Shown here in pieces: positions 36,975 through 48,289 of a stretch of DNA of 64,000 bases. Source of the stretch: Ciona savignyi (taxonomy: Eukaryota > Chordata > Ascidiacea > Phlebobranchia > Cionidae); NCBI GenBank assembly GCA_000149265.1, contig CH003302.1, forward strand, positions 348,894 through 412,893, in the 5' to 3' direction. The notes under the pieces are model-generated. The model was not told where the DNA came from. It ran no database searches and worked only from the letters and a program-made list of their open reading frames with translations. Positions within the stretch are counted from its first letter, which is position 1. Each line of letters begins with the position of its first letter. The position numbers and the translations under genes are program-made.

Positions 36975-39024
36975 ACTACTACGAATAAGTGATAACTAAA
37001 TAGAGCAAAAAGCACAAAGATGGAGAAATTTTGTTTTTAATTGTTTTTTACATTCCATTATAAACCTTGAACATGTAAATTAATTCCGCATCGTCTTAAG
37101 ATAGAATATATTATGCTGAATTTGTGTTTTTGCCTTGATCGTCTAAAAGATTTGATAATGTTTTCCATAATATAGAATTTGTAGAGGTTAACATTATATA
37201 GGCTATCATTATCTCAAAATGAGATGAATGTCGTGCATTGGTGTAATATGGGCCGACTCTCCTTTATATGTGATCGCTCAGTTTATCCTAAAGGTCATTT
37301 GATTTTGGACACTTAATATCTAAAGTTAATTTAATATATGTTTTGTTTGTAAATTACCAATGTACTTGACTACAGCAATATGACGTACTAACCATGATGA
37401 TGCGATGATGAGGACCATATAATTCAGTGTGTGTGCATCGCCGAATGGGTTATGGATTAATAATTTCTGCCGTCGATTTAATTTCTGCAACAAGTGTTAT
37501 CCTATGTAACTCAATTACATTTGGTCGCGAAAACAAATGTAGTATTAAATCATAAATTATATTTACTTTGACGTATGTTCACTTTGTCAAAATTAAGTTT
37601 TAATTGATGGAACAAGCGTTAACATTGTGAACGTAAACCCGTTGTACAGAAAAATAAGAAACCTAGGTTGTGTTTGGATTATAGCTAAACAGTGTTTTAA
37701 GTATCACAATTTTTTTAGATACAATTATATTTTACCTACATATCTAAGCAACCTTAACGCCTGTAACATAAAACAATAAACTAACAATGTTCAAAAAGTT
37801 GTAACAAACGCATGGCAGTTGGTGTAGGCGTTCAACTAATGATTCTGCCTCGTTCCAATAGAAACTAACCTCACAATAAGGGCTGTAACTCAAATTCCTA
37901 CCAGCTAAATGAGAACACTGGTCCGCATCCCAGCAAAACACTCATTTAAATACCACGAGTAAGAGATCACAACTATTAGGTTATACGGCTGAGCATAGAG
38001 TTCAATTTAATAGTTTTACGCCATCTATAGAGCATGAACCAAAAGCAAAAGAACAAGGCTAACGCAACCAGAGACAACATAGGAAAGGGGAAATGCATAG
38101 TAAAGCTAACGACTTCGGTGTATGTTTAATCTAGCATTTTAAATTTTGTTTAACCTAAAAGGTTCATACATAAACGAATGCTGTCCAATAATGTAACAAC
38201 ATTTGTCCAATGTTGCCACGACTAAACGGCATTCAAAAAGCACAAATCATGGTCATTAAGTCTAAACTCTAGATTGTCATTAAGTCACGGTATATGTTTT
38301 AACTTAACATGATTTAACCATTAAAAAGTCACAAAAAAACGAGATTTTAATGAACATTAACATGGCGCGGATCAATTTAAATTTAAATAAAATTTACAAG
38401 TCTTATGCAAAAAAGTATTAGAGACAATTCGATTCAGTGACATATGAATAACCATTATAACCTTGTGGCATCCACAATTTCAAAATTTTATGTGCATTAA
38501 AATATGTATAGCGCCTGTTCGACGACGGAAAAGACAACATCGTCAAACGTCAGCGTATTACGTGTATTTCACTGTATATTCCGGTTTTATTGTTCTTGTG
38601 TGACGTGTTTATCACAATATAGCGTTGTTTCATCGTAATTATATGAGGACGTTATAAATGCCTTTAAGGAAGTTTTTGGCTCCACGTTAGTGTGACCTAT
38701 ATAGCTGCTAAAAAGTAACATAACAAAAAATAAACGAGACAAAAAACAAAACTAATTAAACTGAAAATCCCTTAAGTTTAGCTAAAGATTCACAAACTTA
38801 TTAAGAGATATAGCATTCAAATACACTTTATTTGAAGTATAACATTAAGAAACAAAACACAATATAGGCCTACATCGAAATCCACAAGATACATTCCGAG
38901 AGGGAAGCGACAAGCTGATTATACAATATCCGATTTAAACAAAGGCACAAAAAATAATGTGGATTTAAACACAAAAATATTGTACATTGATTAAAATGCA
39001 AAAAAATCCTAATAAACAAAAAAA
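36975..39024. other. Intergenic region between the monooxygenase gene and the tRNA array
   Basis: About 2 kb of AT-rich DNA holding the 3' UTR of the gene and nothing else I recognise. Confidence 0.5.
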
Positions 39025-39113
39025 TCATTCAAGTCGGATTCGACTCAGCAACCTAAGGATAACCGTCATAACTTCTATGGTCCACCGCTCTACCAACTGA
39101 GCTATCGAAATTG
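39025..39113 (-). pseudogene. tRNA-Tyr pseudogene, inverted
   Basis: The only copy on the minus strand. The D-arm is intact, but the anticodon loop reads CCATAG (C33, anticodon ATA) and the acceptor stem does not pair. Confidence 0.75.
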
Positions 39114-39300
39114 CCTTTTTTACTACATTTAAAATTGATTCTCAAGTTTTACTAAAGATTAACAATGTTACTTCAAGACACAGAATTTATTTACACTTTA
39201 TTTTAAATACAAATCCTGCTAAGAAAACATAATATCTCACAGTGACGCTGCAAATGTTTAATTAAACTTGAGAAACATCATGAAATACTGAGCAAGGCAA

Positions 39301-39333
39301 CCTTCGATAGCTCAGTTGGTAAAGCGGTGGACT
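39301..39333 (+). pseudogene. tRNA-Tyr 5' fragment
   Basis: Matches the first 33 bases of the gene (ccttcgatagctcagttggt, then aaagcggtgga) and then stops, before the anticodon. Confidence 0.8.
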
Positions 39334-39588
39334 TAAGCAACGTTTGATTTTTGACTATCATTGAAACAATGTAAAATGTTGTTTTTAAATAGATATTATT
39401 ATCTGCGCATTTTTGGTATAAAAGTCTAATATTTTTGAACCTGCGCAAAATTTAACATATCGTAGCGATGTGACACAAAGAAAAAAAATAACAAGTTCTT
39501 CCAAAGCTTTACTTTATTCGAATTACCTGTTCTTTCATTAGCCAGGGTCTTTCATTAGCCAAACATTTTTAAATACCGGTAAAAGCAA

Positions 39589-39655
39589 CCTTCGATAGCT
39601 CAATAGGAAGACCGGTGGACTGTAGAAGTTGTGATAGTTATCCATAGGTCGCTGG
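39589..39655 (+). pseudogene. tRNA-Tyr pseudogene truncated at the T-arm
   Basis: D-loop altered (ctcaataggaagacc); the match ends at gctgg, so the T-loop and 3' acceptor strand are missing. Confidence 0.8.
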
Positions 39656-40111
39656 CAATAAAACAATGTTAAATATTTTTGTGTTTAAATAGATCTTATC
39701 ATCTGTGCATTTTTTTGTATAAAATTCTAATATTTTGATCTTGAGTCAAAATATAACATATTGTAGCAATGTGACACAAAGAAAAAAAGATAAAACATTT
39801 TTTAAAAACTTTACTACTTTCGAATAACCTGCTCTTTCGTTAGCCACATTCTTATAGAGCCGCAAAAAACGTAACATCGTATAATGTATAATCAGCTTGA
39901 ATATTCACTATCAAGAAATTTTTTCCAAACTAAACTTAACAAATTGAATGTTCGTAAAAATGCATGTTTATATTGAAAATTTTGAAGTATGTTATAATTT
40001 GTGAGTAAGATTTACACTTAAAATAAAGTGTAATTAAATCAAATATCTCACAGTGACGCTGTGAATCTTTACTTGAACTTAAAAACATTTTCAAATAGAG
40101 GTCAACGGCAA

Positions 40112-40198
40112 CCTTCGATAGCTCAGTTGGTAGAGCGGTGGACTGTAGAAGTTGTGATGGTTATCCATAGGTCGCTGGTTCGAATCCGGCTCGAAGGA
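40112..40198 (+). tRNA. tRNA-Tyr(GTA), consensus
   Basis: Identical to the array consensus; B spacer; followed by a T7 run. Confidence 0.95.
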
Positions 40199-40481
40199 TT
40201 TTTTTCATTTTATTTGATTTTTGACTTGCAATGAAATAATGTTAAATATTTTTGTGCATAAATAGACATTATCAAAATAAATACATTTTTTTAAACTTTA
40301 CTACTTTCGAATAACCTGCTCTTTTGTTAGCCACATTTTTACAGAACCGCAAAAATGTAACAACGTATTATGTATAATCCGTTTGCATATTCACTATCGG
40401 AGGAATTTTCCCAACCTAAACTTAACAAATTGAATGTTCCTAAAAATGTATATATATCTTAAAGATTTCGTAATACGACAA

Positions 40482-40568
40482 CCTTCGATAGCTCAGTTGG
40501 TAGAGCGGTGGACTGTAGAAGTTGTAATGGTTATCCATAGGTCGCTGATTCGAATCCGGCTCGAAGGA
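40482..40568 (+). tRNA. tRNA-Tyr(GTA), G53A variant
   Basis: C spacer. Box B reads GATTCGAATCC, which breaks the 53-61 pair; the intron has gttgtaatgg. Confidence 0.75.
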
Positions 40569-40934
40569 TTTTTTCATTTTATATGTTTTTTGACTTGCAA
40601 TGAAACAATGTTAAATATTTTTGTGCATAAATAGATATTATCATCTGTGCATTTTTATATTAAATTCTAATATTTTTATTTTGGGTAAATATATAACATG
40701 TTGTAGCAATGTGACACAAAGAAATAAATTTATAAATTTTTTTAAAAACTTTACTACTTTCGAATAACCTGCTCTTTTGTTAGCCACATTTTTACAGAAC
40801 CGCAAAAATGTAACAACGTATTATATATAATCCGTTTGCATATTCAATATCGTAGGAATTTTCCCAACCTAAACTTAACAAATTGAATGTTCCTAAAAAT
40901 GTATATATATCCTAAACATTTCGTAATACGGCAA

Positions 40935-41021
40935 CCTTCGATAGCTCAGTTGGTAGAGCGGTGGACTGTAGAAGTTGTAATGGTTATCCATAGGTCGCTG
41001 ATTCGAATCCGGCTCGAAGGA
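40935..41021 (+). tRNA. tRNA-Tyr(GTA), G53A variant
   Basis: C spacer; same two changes as the previous copy, so the pair probably duplicated together. Confidence 0.75.
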
Positions 41022-41503
41022 TTTTTTCATTTTATATGATTTTTGACTTGCAATGAAACAATGTTAAATATTTTTGTGCATAAATAGATATTATCATCTG
41101 TGCATTTTTATATAAAATTCTAATATTTTTATTTTGGGTAAATATATAACATATTGTAGCAATGTGACACAAAGAAATAAATTAATAAATTATTTTTTAA
41201 ACTTTACTACTTTCGAATAACCTGCTATTTTGTTAGCCACATTTTTACAGAACCGCAAAAATGTTACAACATATTATGTATACTCCGTTTGCATATTCAC
41301 TATCGGAGGAATTTTCCCAACCTAAACTTAACAAATTGAATGTTCCAAAAAATGTATATATATCTTAAAGATTTCGTAATATTTTATGATTTATTTATAA
41401 GATTTATGCTCAAAATAAAGTGTATTTGCATAATATATATCACAGTGACGCTGCGAATCTTTAATTGAATTTGAAAAACATTATTAAAGACCGGGAAAAG
41501 CAT

Positions 41504-41590
41504 CCTTCGATAGCTCAGTTGGTAGAGCGGTGGACTGTAGAAGTTGTGATGGTTATCCATAGGTCGCTGGTTCGAATCCGGCTCGAAGAA
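41504..41590 (+). tRNA. tRNA-Tyr(GTA), G72A variant
   Basis: A spacer. The acceptor ends cgaagaa, so C1 faces A72. Confidence 0.8.
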
Positions 41591-42077
41591 TTTTTTCATT
41601 TTATATGATTTTTGACTTTCAATAAAACAATGTTAAATATTCTTTGTGTTTTAATACATATTGTCATCTTTGCATTTTTTGTATAAAATTGTAATATATT
41701 GAACATACGTAAAAATATGACATATTGTATAGCAATGTGACACAAAGAAAAAAATTAACACATTTTTTTAAAACTTCACTACATTCGAATAACCTGTTCT
41801 ATCGTTAGCCACGTTCTTGTAGAGCCGCAAAAAAACGTAACAGCGGATAATGTATAATCAGCTTGAATATTCACTATCAAGAAATTTTTTTAAAACTAAA
41901 CTTAACAAATTGAATGTTCGTAAATATGTATGTTTATATTGAAAATTTTGAAGTATGTTATGATTTGTGAGTGTGATTTACACTTAAAATAAAGTGTAAT
42001 TAAATCAAATATCTCACAGTGACGCTGTGAATCTTTACTTGAACTTAAAAACATTTTCAAATAGAGGTCAACGGCAA

Positions 42078-42164
42078 CCTTCGATAGCTCAGTTGGTAGA
42101 GCGGTGGACTGTAGAAGTTGTGATGGTTATCGATAGGTCGCTGGTTCGAATCCAACTCGAAGGA
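42078..42164 (+). tRNA. tRNA-Tyr(GTA), anticodon- and T-stem variant
   Basis: B spacer. C41 is G (tcgat) and the 3' T-stem strand reads ccaac, giving one mismatch in each stem. Confidence 0.75.
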
Positions 42165-42528
42165 TTTTTTCATTTTATATGATTTTTGACTTGCAATGAA
42201 ACAATGTTAAATATTTTTGTGCATAAATAGATATTATCATCTGTGCATTTTTAAAAAAATTCTAATATTTTTATCTTGGGTAAATATATAACATATTGTA
42301 GCAATGTAACACAAAGAAAAAAATGATTACATTTTTTTTAAACTTTACTACTTTCGAATAACCTGCTCTTTTGTTAGCCACATTTTTACAGAACCGCAAA
42401 AATGTAACAACGTATTATGTATAATCCGTTTGCATATTCACTATCGGAGGCATTTTCCCAACCTAAACTTAACAAATTGAATGTTCCTAAAAATGTATAT
42501 ATATCTTAAAGGTATCGAAATACGGCAA

Positions 42529-42615
42529 CCTTCGATAGCTCAGTTGGTAGAGCGGTGGACTGTAGAAGTTGTAATGGTTATCCATAGGTCGCTGTTTCGA
42601 ATCCGGCTCGAAGGA
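42529..42615 (+). tRNA. tRNA-Tyr(GTA), G53T variant
   Basis: C spacer. Box B reads GTTTCGAATCC; the intron has gttgtaatgg. Confidence 0.72.
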
Positions 42616-43096
42616 TTTTTTCCTTTTATATGATTTTTGACTTGCAATGAAACAATGTTAAATATTTTTGTGCATAAATAGATATTATCATCTGTGCATT
42701 TTTATATAAAATTCTAATATTTTTATTTTGGGTAAATATATAACATATTGTAGCAATGTGACACAAAGAAATAAATTAATAATTTTTTTTTAAACTTTAC
42801 TACTTTCGAATAACCTGCTCTTTTGTTAGCCACATTTTTACAGAACCGCAAAAATGTTACAACGTATTATGTATACTCCGTTTGCATATTCACTATCGGA
42901 GGAATTTTCCCAACCTTAACTTAACAAATTGAATGTTCCTAAAAATGTATATATATCTTAAAGATTTCGTAATATTTTATGATTTATTCATAAGATTTAT
43001 GCTCAAAATAAAGTGTATTTACATAATATATATCACAGTGACGCTGCGAATCTTTAACTGAATTTGAAAAACATTATTATAGACCGGAAAAAGCAT

Positions 43097-43183
43097 CCTT
43101 CGATAGCTCAGTTGGTAGAGCGGTGGACTGTAGAAGTTGTGATGGTTATCCATAGGTCGCTGGTTCGAATCCGGCTCGAAGAA
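43097..43183 (+). tRNA. tRNA-Tyr(GTA), G72A variant
   Basis: A spacer; same acceptor change as the 41504 copy. Confidence 0.8.
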
Positions 43184-43668
43184 ATTTTTCATTTTATATG
43201 ATTTTTGACTTGCATTAAAACAATGTTAAATATTTTTTTGTTTTAATACATATTGTCATCTTTGCATTTTTTGTATAAAATTGTAATATATTGAACATGC
43301 GTAAAAATATAACATATTGTATAGCAATGTGACACAAAGAAAAAAAATTAACATATTTTTTTTAAACTTTACTACATTCGAATAACCTATGGTTAGCCAC
43401 GTTCTTGTAGAGCCGCAAAAAAAACGTAACAGCGGATAATGTATAATCAGCTTGAATATTCACTATCAAGAAATTTTTTCCAAACTAAACTTAACAAATT
43501 GAATGTTCGTAAAAATGTATGTTTATATTGAAAATTTTGAAGTATTTTATGATTTGTGAATAAGATTTACACTTAAAATAAGATGTAATTATATCAAATA
43601 TCTCACAGTGACGCTGTGAATCTTTACTTGAACTTAAAAAAACATTTTCAAATAGAGTGCAACGGCAA

Positions 43669-43755
43669 CCTTCGATAGCTCAGTTGGTAGAGCGGTGGAC
43701 TGTAGAAGTTCTGATGGTTATCCATAGGTCGCTGGTTCGAATCCGGCTGGAAGGA
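43669..43755 (+). tRNA. tRNA-Tyr(GTA), C67G variant
   Basis: B spacer. The acceptor strand reads tggaagg, leaving G6 opposite G67; the intron has gttctgatgg. Confidence 0.8.
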
Positions 43756-44242
43756 TTTTTTCGTTTTATATGATTTTTGACTTGCAATAAAACAATGTTA
43801 AATATTTTTGTGCATAAATAGATATTATCATCTGTGCATTTTTAAATAAAATTCTAATATTTTTATCTTGGGTAAATATATAACATATTGTATAGCAATG
43901 TGACACAAAGAAAAAAAATTAACACATTTTTTTAAAACTTTACTACATTCGAATAACCTGTTCTATCGTTAGCCACGTTCTTGTAGAGCCGCAAAAAAAA
44001 CGAAACAGCGGATAATGTATAATCAGCTTGAATATTCACTATCAAGAAATTTTTTCCAAACTTAACTTAACAAATTGAATGTTCGTAAAAATGTATGTTT
44101 ATATTGAAAATTTTGAAGTATTTTATGATTTGTTAATAAGATTTACACTTAAAATAAAGTGTAATTATATCAAATATCTCACAGTGACGCTGTGAATCTT
44201 TACTTGAACTTAAAAACATTTTCAAATAGAGGGCAACGGCAA

Positions 44243-44330
44243 CCTTCGATAGCTCAGTTGGTAGAGCGGTGGACCTGTAAAAGTTGTGATGGTTATCCAT
44301 AGGTCGCTGGTTCGAATCCGGCTCGAAGGA
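44243..44330 (+). tRNA. tRNA-Tyr-like, extra base in anticodon loop
   Basis: B spacer. An inserted C gives ggacctgtaaaag, an enlarged loop with A at position 37; the gene is 88 bases. Probably inactive. Confidence 0.65.
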
Positions 44331-44811
44331 TCGTTTTCATTTTATATGATTTTTGACTTGCAATGAAACAATGTTAAATATTTTTGTGCATAAATAGGTA
44401 TTATCATCTGTGCATTTTTATATAAAATTCTAATATTTTTATTTTGGGTAAATATATAACATATTGTAGCAATGTGACACAAAGAAATAAATTCATAATT
44501 TTTTTTTAAACTTTACTACTTTCGAATAACCTGCTCTTTTGTTAGCCACATTTTTACAGAACCGCAAAAATGTAACAACGTATTATATATAATCCGTTTG
44601 TATATTCACTATCGGAGGAATTTTCCCAACCTAAACTTAACAAATTGAATGTTCCTAAAAATGTATATATATCTTAAAGATTCGTAATATTTTATGATTT
44701 ATTCATAAGATTTATGCTCAAAATAAAGTGTATTTGCATAATATATATCACAGTGACGCTGCGAATCTTTAATTGAATTTGAAAAACATTATTAAAGAAC
44801 GGGAAAAGCAT

Positions 44812-44898
44812 CCTTCGATAGCTCAGTTGGTAGAGCGGTGGACTGTAGAAGTTGTGATGGTTATCCATAGGTCGCTGGTTCGAAACCGGCTCGAAGAT
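44812..44898 (+). tRNA. tRNA-Tyr(GTA), T60A and acceptor variant
   Basis: A spacer. The T-loop reads ttcgaaa and the acceptor ends cgaagat. Confidence 0.72.
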
Positions 44899-45385
44899 TT
44901 TTGTCATTTTATATGATTTTTGACTTGCATTAAAACAATGTTAAATATTTTTGTGTTTTAATACATATTGTCATCTTTGCATTTTTTGTATAAAATTGTA
45001 ATATATTGAACATACGTAAAAATTTAACATATTGTATAGCAATATGACACAAAGAAAAAAAAATAACACATTTTTTTAAAACTTCACTACATTCGAATAA
45101 CCTGTTCTATCGTTAGCCATATTCTTGTAGAGCCGCAAAAAACGTAACAGCGGATAATGTATAATCAGCTTGAATATTCACTATTAAGAAATTTTTTCCA
45201 AACTAAACTTAACAAATTGAATGTTCGTAAAAATGCATGTTTATATTGAAAATTTTGAAGGTATGTTATAATTTGTGAGTAAGATTTACACTTAAAATAA
45301 AGTGTAATTAAATCAAATATCTCACAGTGACGCTGTGAATCTTTACTTGAACTTAAAAACATTTCCAAATAGAGGGCAACGGCAA

Positions 45386-45472
45386 CCTTCGATAGCTCAG
45401 TTGGTAGAGCGGTGGACTGTAGAAGTTGTGATGGTTATCCATAGGTCGCTGGTTCGAATCCGGCTCGAAGGA
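45386..45472 (+). tRNA. tRNA-Tyr(GTA), consensus
   Basis: Consensus copy; B spacer; T6 terminator. Confidence 0.95.
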
Positions 45473-45954
45473 TTTTTTCATTTTATATGATTTTTGACTT
45501 GCAATGAAACAATGTTAAATATTTTTGTGCATAAATAGATATTATCATCTGTGCATTTTTAAATAAAATTCTAATATTTTTATCTTGGGTAAATATATAA
45601 CATATTGTAGCAATGTGACACAAAGAAAAAAAATGAATACATTTTTTTTAAACTTTACTACTTTCGAATAACCTGCTCTTTTGTTAGCCACATTTTTACA
45701 GAACGGCAAAAATGTAACAACGTATTATGTATAATCCGTATGCATATTCACTATCGGAGGAATTTTCCCAACCTAAACTTAACAAATTGAATGTTCCTAA
45801 AAATGTATATATATCTTAAAGATTTCGTAATATTTTATGATTTATTCATAAGATTTATGCTCAAAATAAAGTGTATTGGCATAATATATATTACAGTGAC
45901 GCTGCGAATCTTTAATTGAATTTAAAAAACATTATTAAAGACCGGGAAAAGCAT

Positions 45955-46041
45955 CCTTCGATAGCTCAGTTGGTAGAGCGGTGGACTGTAGAAGTTGTGA
46001 TGGTTATCCATAGATCGCAGGTTCGAATCCGGCTCGAAGGA
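45955..46041 (+). tRNA. tRNA-Tyr(GTA), variable-loop and T-stem variant
   Basis: A spacer. agatcgcagg in place of aggtcgctgg, changing position 45 and T51. Confidence 0.8.
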
Positions 46042-46530
46042 TTTTTTAGTTTTATATGATTTTAGACTTGCAATAAAACAATGTTAAATATTTTTGTGTT
46101 TTAATACATATTGTCATCTTTGCATTTTTTGTATAAAATTGTAATATATTGAACAAACGTAAAAATATAACATATTGTATAGCAATGTGACCCAAAGAAA
46201 AAAAATTAACACATTTTTTTAAACTTTACTACATTCGAATAACCTGTTCTATGGTTAGCCACGTTCTTGTAGAGCCGCAAAAAAAACGTAACAACGGATA
46301 ATGTATAATCAGCTTGAATATTCACTATCAAGAAATTTTTTCCAAACTAAACTTAACAAATTGAATGTTCGTAAAAATGTATGTTTATATTGAAAATTTT
46401 GAAGTATTTTATGATTTGTGAATAAGATTTACACTTAAAATAAGATGCAATTATATCAAATATCTCACAGTGACGCTGTAAATCTTTACTTGAACTTAAA
46501 AAAACATTTTCAAATAGAGGGCAACGGCAA

Positions 46531-46617
46531 CCTTCGATAGCTCAGTTGGTAGAGCGGTGGACTGTAGAAGTTCTGATGGTTATCCATAGGTCGCTGGTTC
46601 GAATCCGGCTGGAAGGA
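46531..46617 (+). tRNA. tRNA-Tyr(GTA), C67G variant
   Basis: B spacer; same intron (gttctgatgg) and acceptor change as the 43669 copy. Confidence 0.8.
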
Positions 46618-47098
46618 TTTTTTTCATTTTATATGATTTTTGACTTGCAATGAAACAATGTTAAATATTTTTGTGCATAAATAGATATTATCATTTGTCC
46701 ATTTTTATATTAAACTTTAATATTTTTATCTCGGGTCAATATATAACATATTGTAGCAATGTGACACCAAAAAAAAAATTAATCCATTTTTTTTAATCTT
46801 TACTACTTTCGAATAACCTGCTCTTTCGTTAGCCACATTTTCACAGAACCACAAAAATCTAACAACGTATTATCTATAATCTGTTTGCATATTCACTATC
46901 GGAGGATTTTTCCCAACCTAAACTTTACAAATTGAATGTTCCTAAAAATGTATATATATCTTAAAGATTTTGTAATATTTTATGATTTATTCATAAGATT
47001 TATGCTCAAAATAAAGTGTATTTGCATGTTATATATCACAGTGACGCTGCGAATCATAATTGAATTTGAAAAACATTATTAAAGACCGGGAAAAGCAT

Positions 47099-47185
47099 CC
47101 TTCGATAGCTCAGTTGGTAGAGCGGTGGACTGTAGAAGTTGTGATGGTTATCCATAGGTCGCTGGTTCGAATCCGGCTCGAAGGA
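47099..47185 (+). tRNA. tRNA-Tyr(GTA), consensus
   Basis: Consensus copy; A spacer; last intact gene before the retrotransposon. Confidence 0.95.
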
Positions 47186-47673
47186 TTTTTTCATTTTATA
47201 TGATTTTTGACTTTCAATAAAACAATGTTAAATACTTTTGTGTTTTAATACATATTGTCATCTTTGCATTTTTTGTATAAAATTGTAATATATTGAACAT
47301 ACGTAAAAATATAACATATTGTATAGCAATGTGACACAAAGAAAAAAAATTAACACATTTTTTTAAAACTTCACTACATTCGAATAACCTGTTCTATCGT
47401 TAGCCACGTTCTTGTAGAGCCGCAAAAAAACGAAACAGCGGATAATGTATAATCAGCTTGAATATTCACAATCAAGAAATTTTTTCCAAACTTAACTTAA
47501 CAAATTGAATGTTCGTAAAAATGTATGTTTATATTGAAAATTTTGAAGTATTTTATGATTTGTTAATAAGATTTACACTTAAAATAAAGTGTAATTATAT
47601 CAAATATCTCACAGTGACGCTGTAAATCTTTACTTGAACTCAAAAAACATTTTCAAATAGAGGGCAACGGCAA

Positions 47674-47740
47674 CCTTCGATAGCTCAGTTGGTAGAGCGG
47701 TGGACTGTAGAAGTTCTGATGGTTATCCATAGGTCGCTGG
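47674..47740 (+). pseudogene. tRNA-Tyr gene cut by LTR retrotransposon
   Basis: B spacer; intron has gttctgatgg. The first 67 bases, up to gctgg of the T-stem, are followed at once by the LTR end TGTTACAG; box B and the 3' acceptor strand are gone. Confidence 0.92.
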
Positions 47741-48244
47741 TGTTACAGATTTCCTATGGTTTCGCAGGACGCTGTCTTAACGGCCTACCGTGAGACCAAT
47801 TACAAGGGCTTGCAACGTGTTTGCTTTATAAAAACACTCATAGTTAAGATACAAATATAACACTAATAAAAACGATCAGCTATTAAAAACAAGTCTGCAC
47901 GGTTTAAAAGCCAAGAGAGAACTCATTTTTAGAAATATAAATTTGAAGACATCACGTTAATTTAGCACAGCACCGAACGTTGATTATTTGAATACCCCGA
48001 GAGATAAAAACGTGCGTGTAAATATAAGCAAGCAAGATAAAAATGATTAAATGATTAAAAGGTGCAAAGGGTGTAAAGTACGTGTAAAATAAAAGGGGAC
48101 AAACAAAAGGCGTAAAGCAGTGTATTAAAATTGTATAAAATGGTGTTGTTAAAAGTGTATAAAAGGTGTACAAAAATGTGTAAAAGACATATTTAAGAGT
48201 GTATAAAATCATAACAAAACAAACGAGCCCCCGTGTGCGTTACA
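47741..48244 (-). mobile_element. 3' LTR of a Ty3/gypsy retrotransposon
   Basis: In element orientation (minus strand) this 504-bp LTR begins TGTAACGC and ends CTGTAACA, as expected for TG...CA ends. The polypurine tract GGTCGGGGGAG abuts its inner edge on the pol side. The inner half (about 48057-48212) is made of degenerate short repeats reading TTTTATACAC or TTTACACC in element orientation, many of them TATA-like, and probably belongs to U3. Confidence 0.85.
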
Positions 48245-48289
48245 CTCCCCCGACCAAATTCTGACCCACTCCTGTGGGTATTCCGCGTG

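Noticed and set aside
41384..41599. Conserved 71-codon minus-strand frame repeated at 44692, 51128 and 55129
   Set aside because: It is the antisense translation of a tRNA-Tyr gene plus spacer; the recurrence reflects the array, not a protein family.
47952..48212. Tyr/Phe/Thr-rich 86-codon frame, repeated at 63336-63596
   Set aside because: It is the translation of short repeats inside the LTR.
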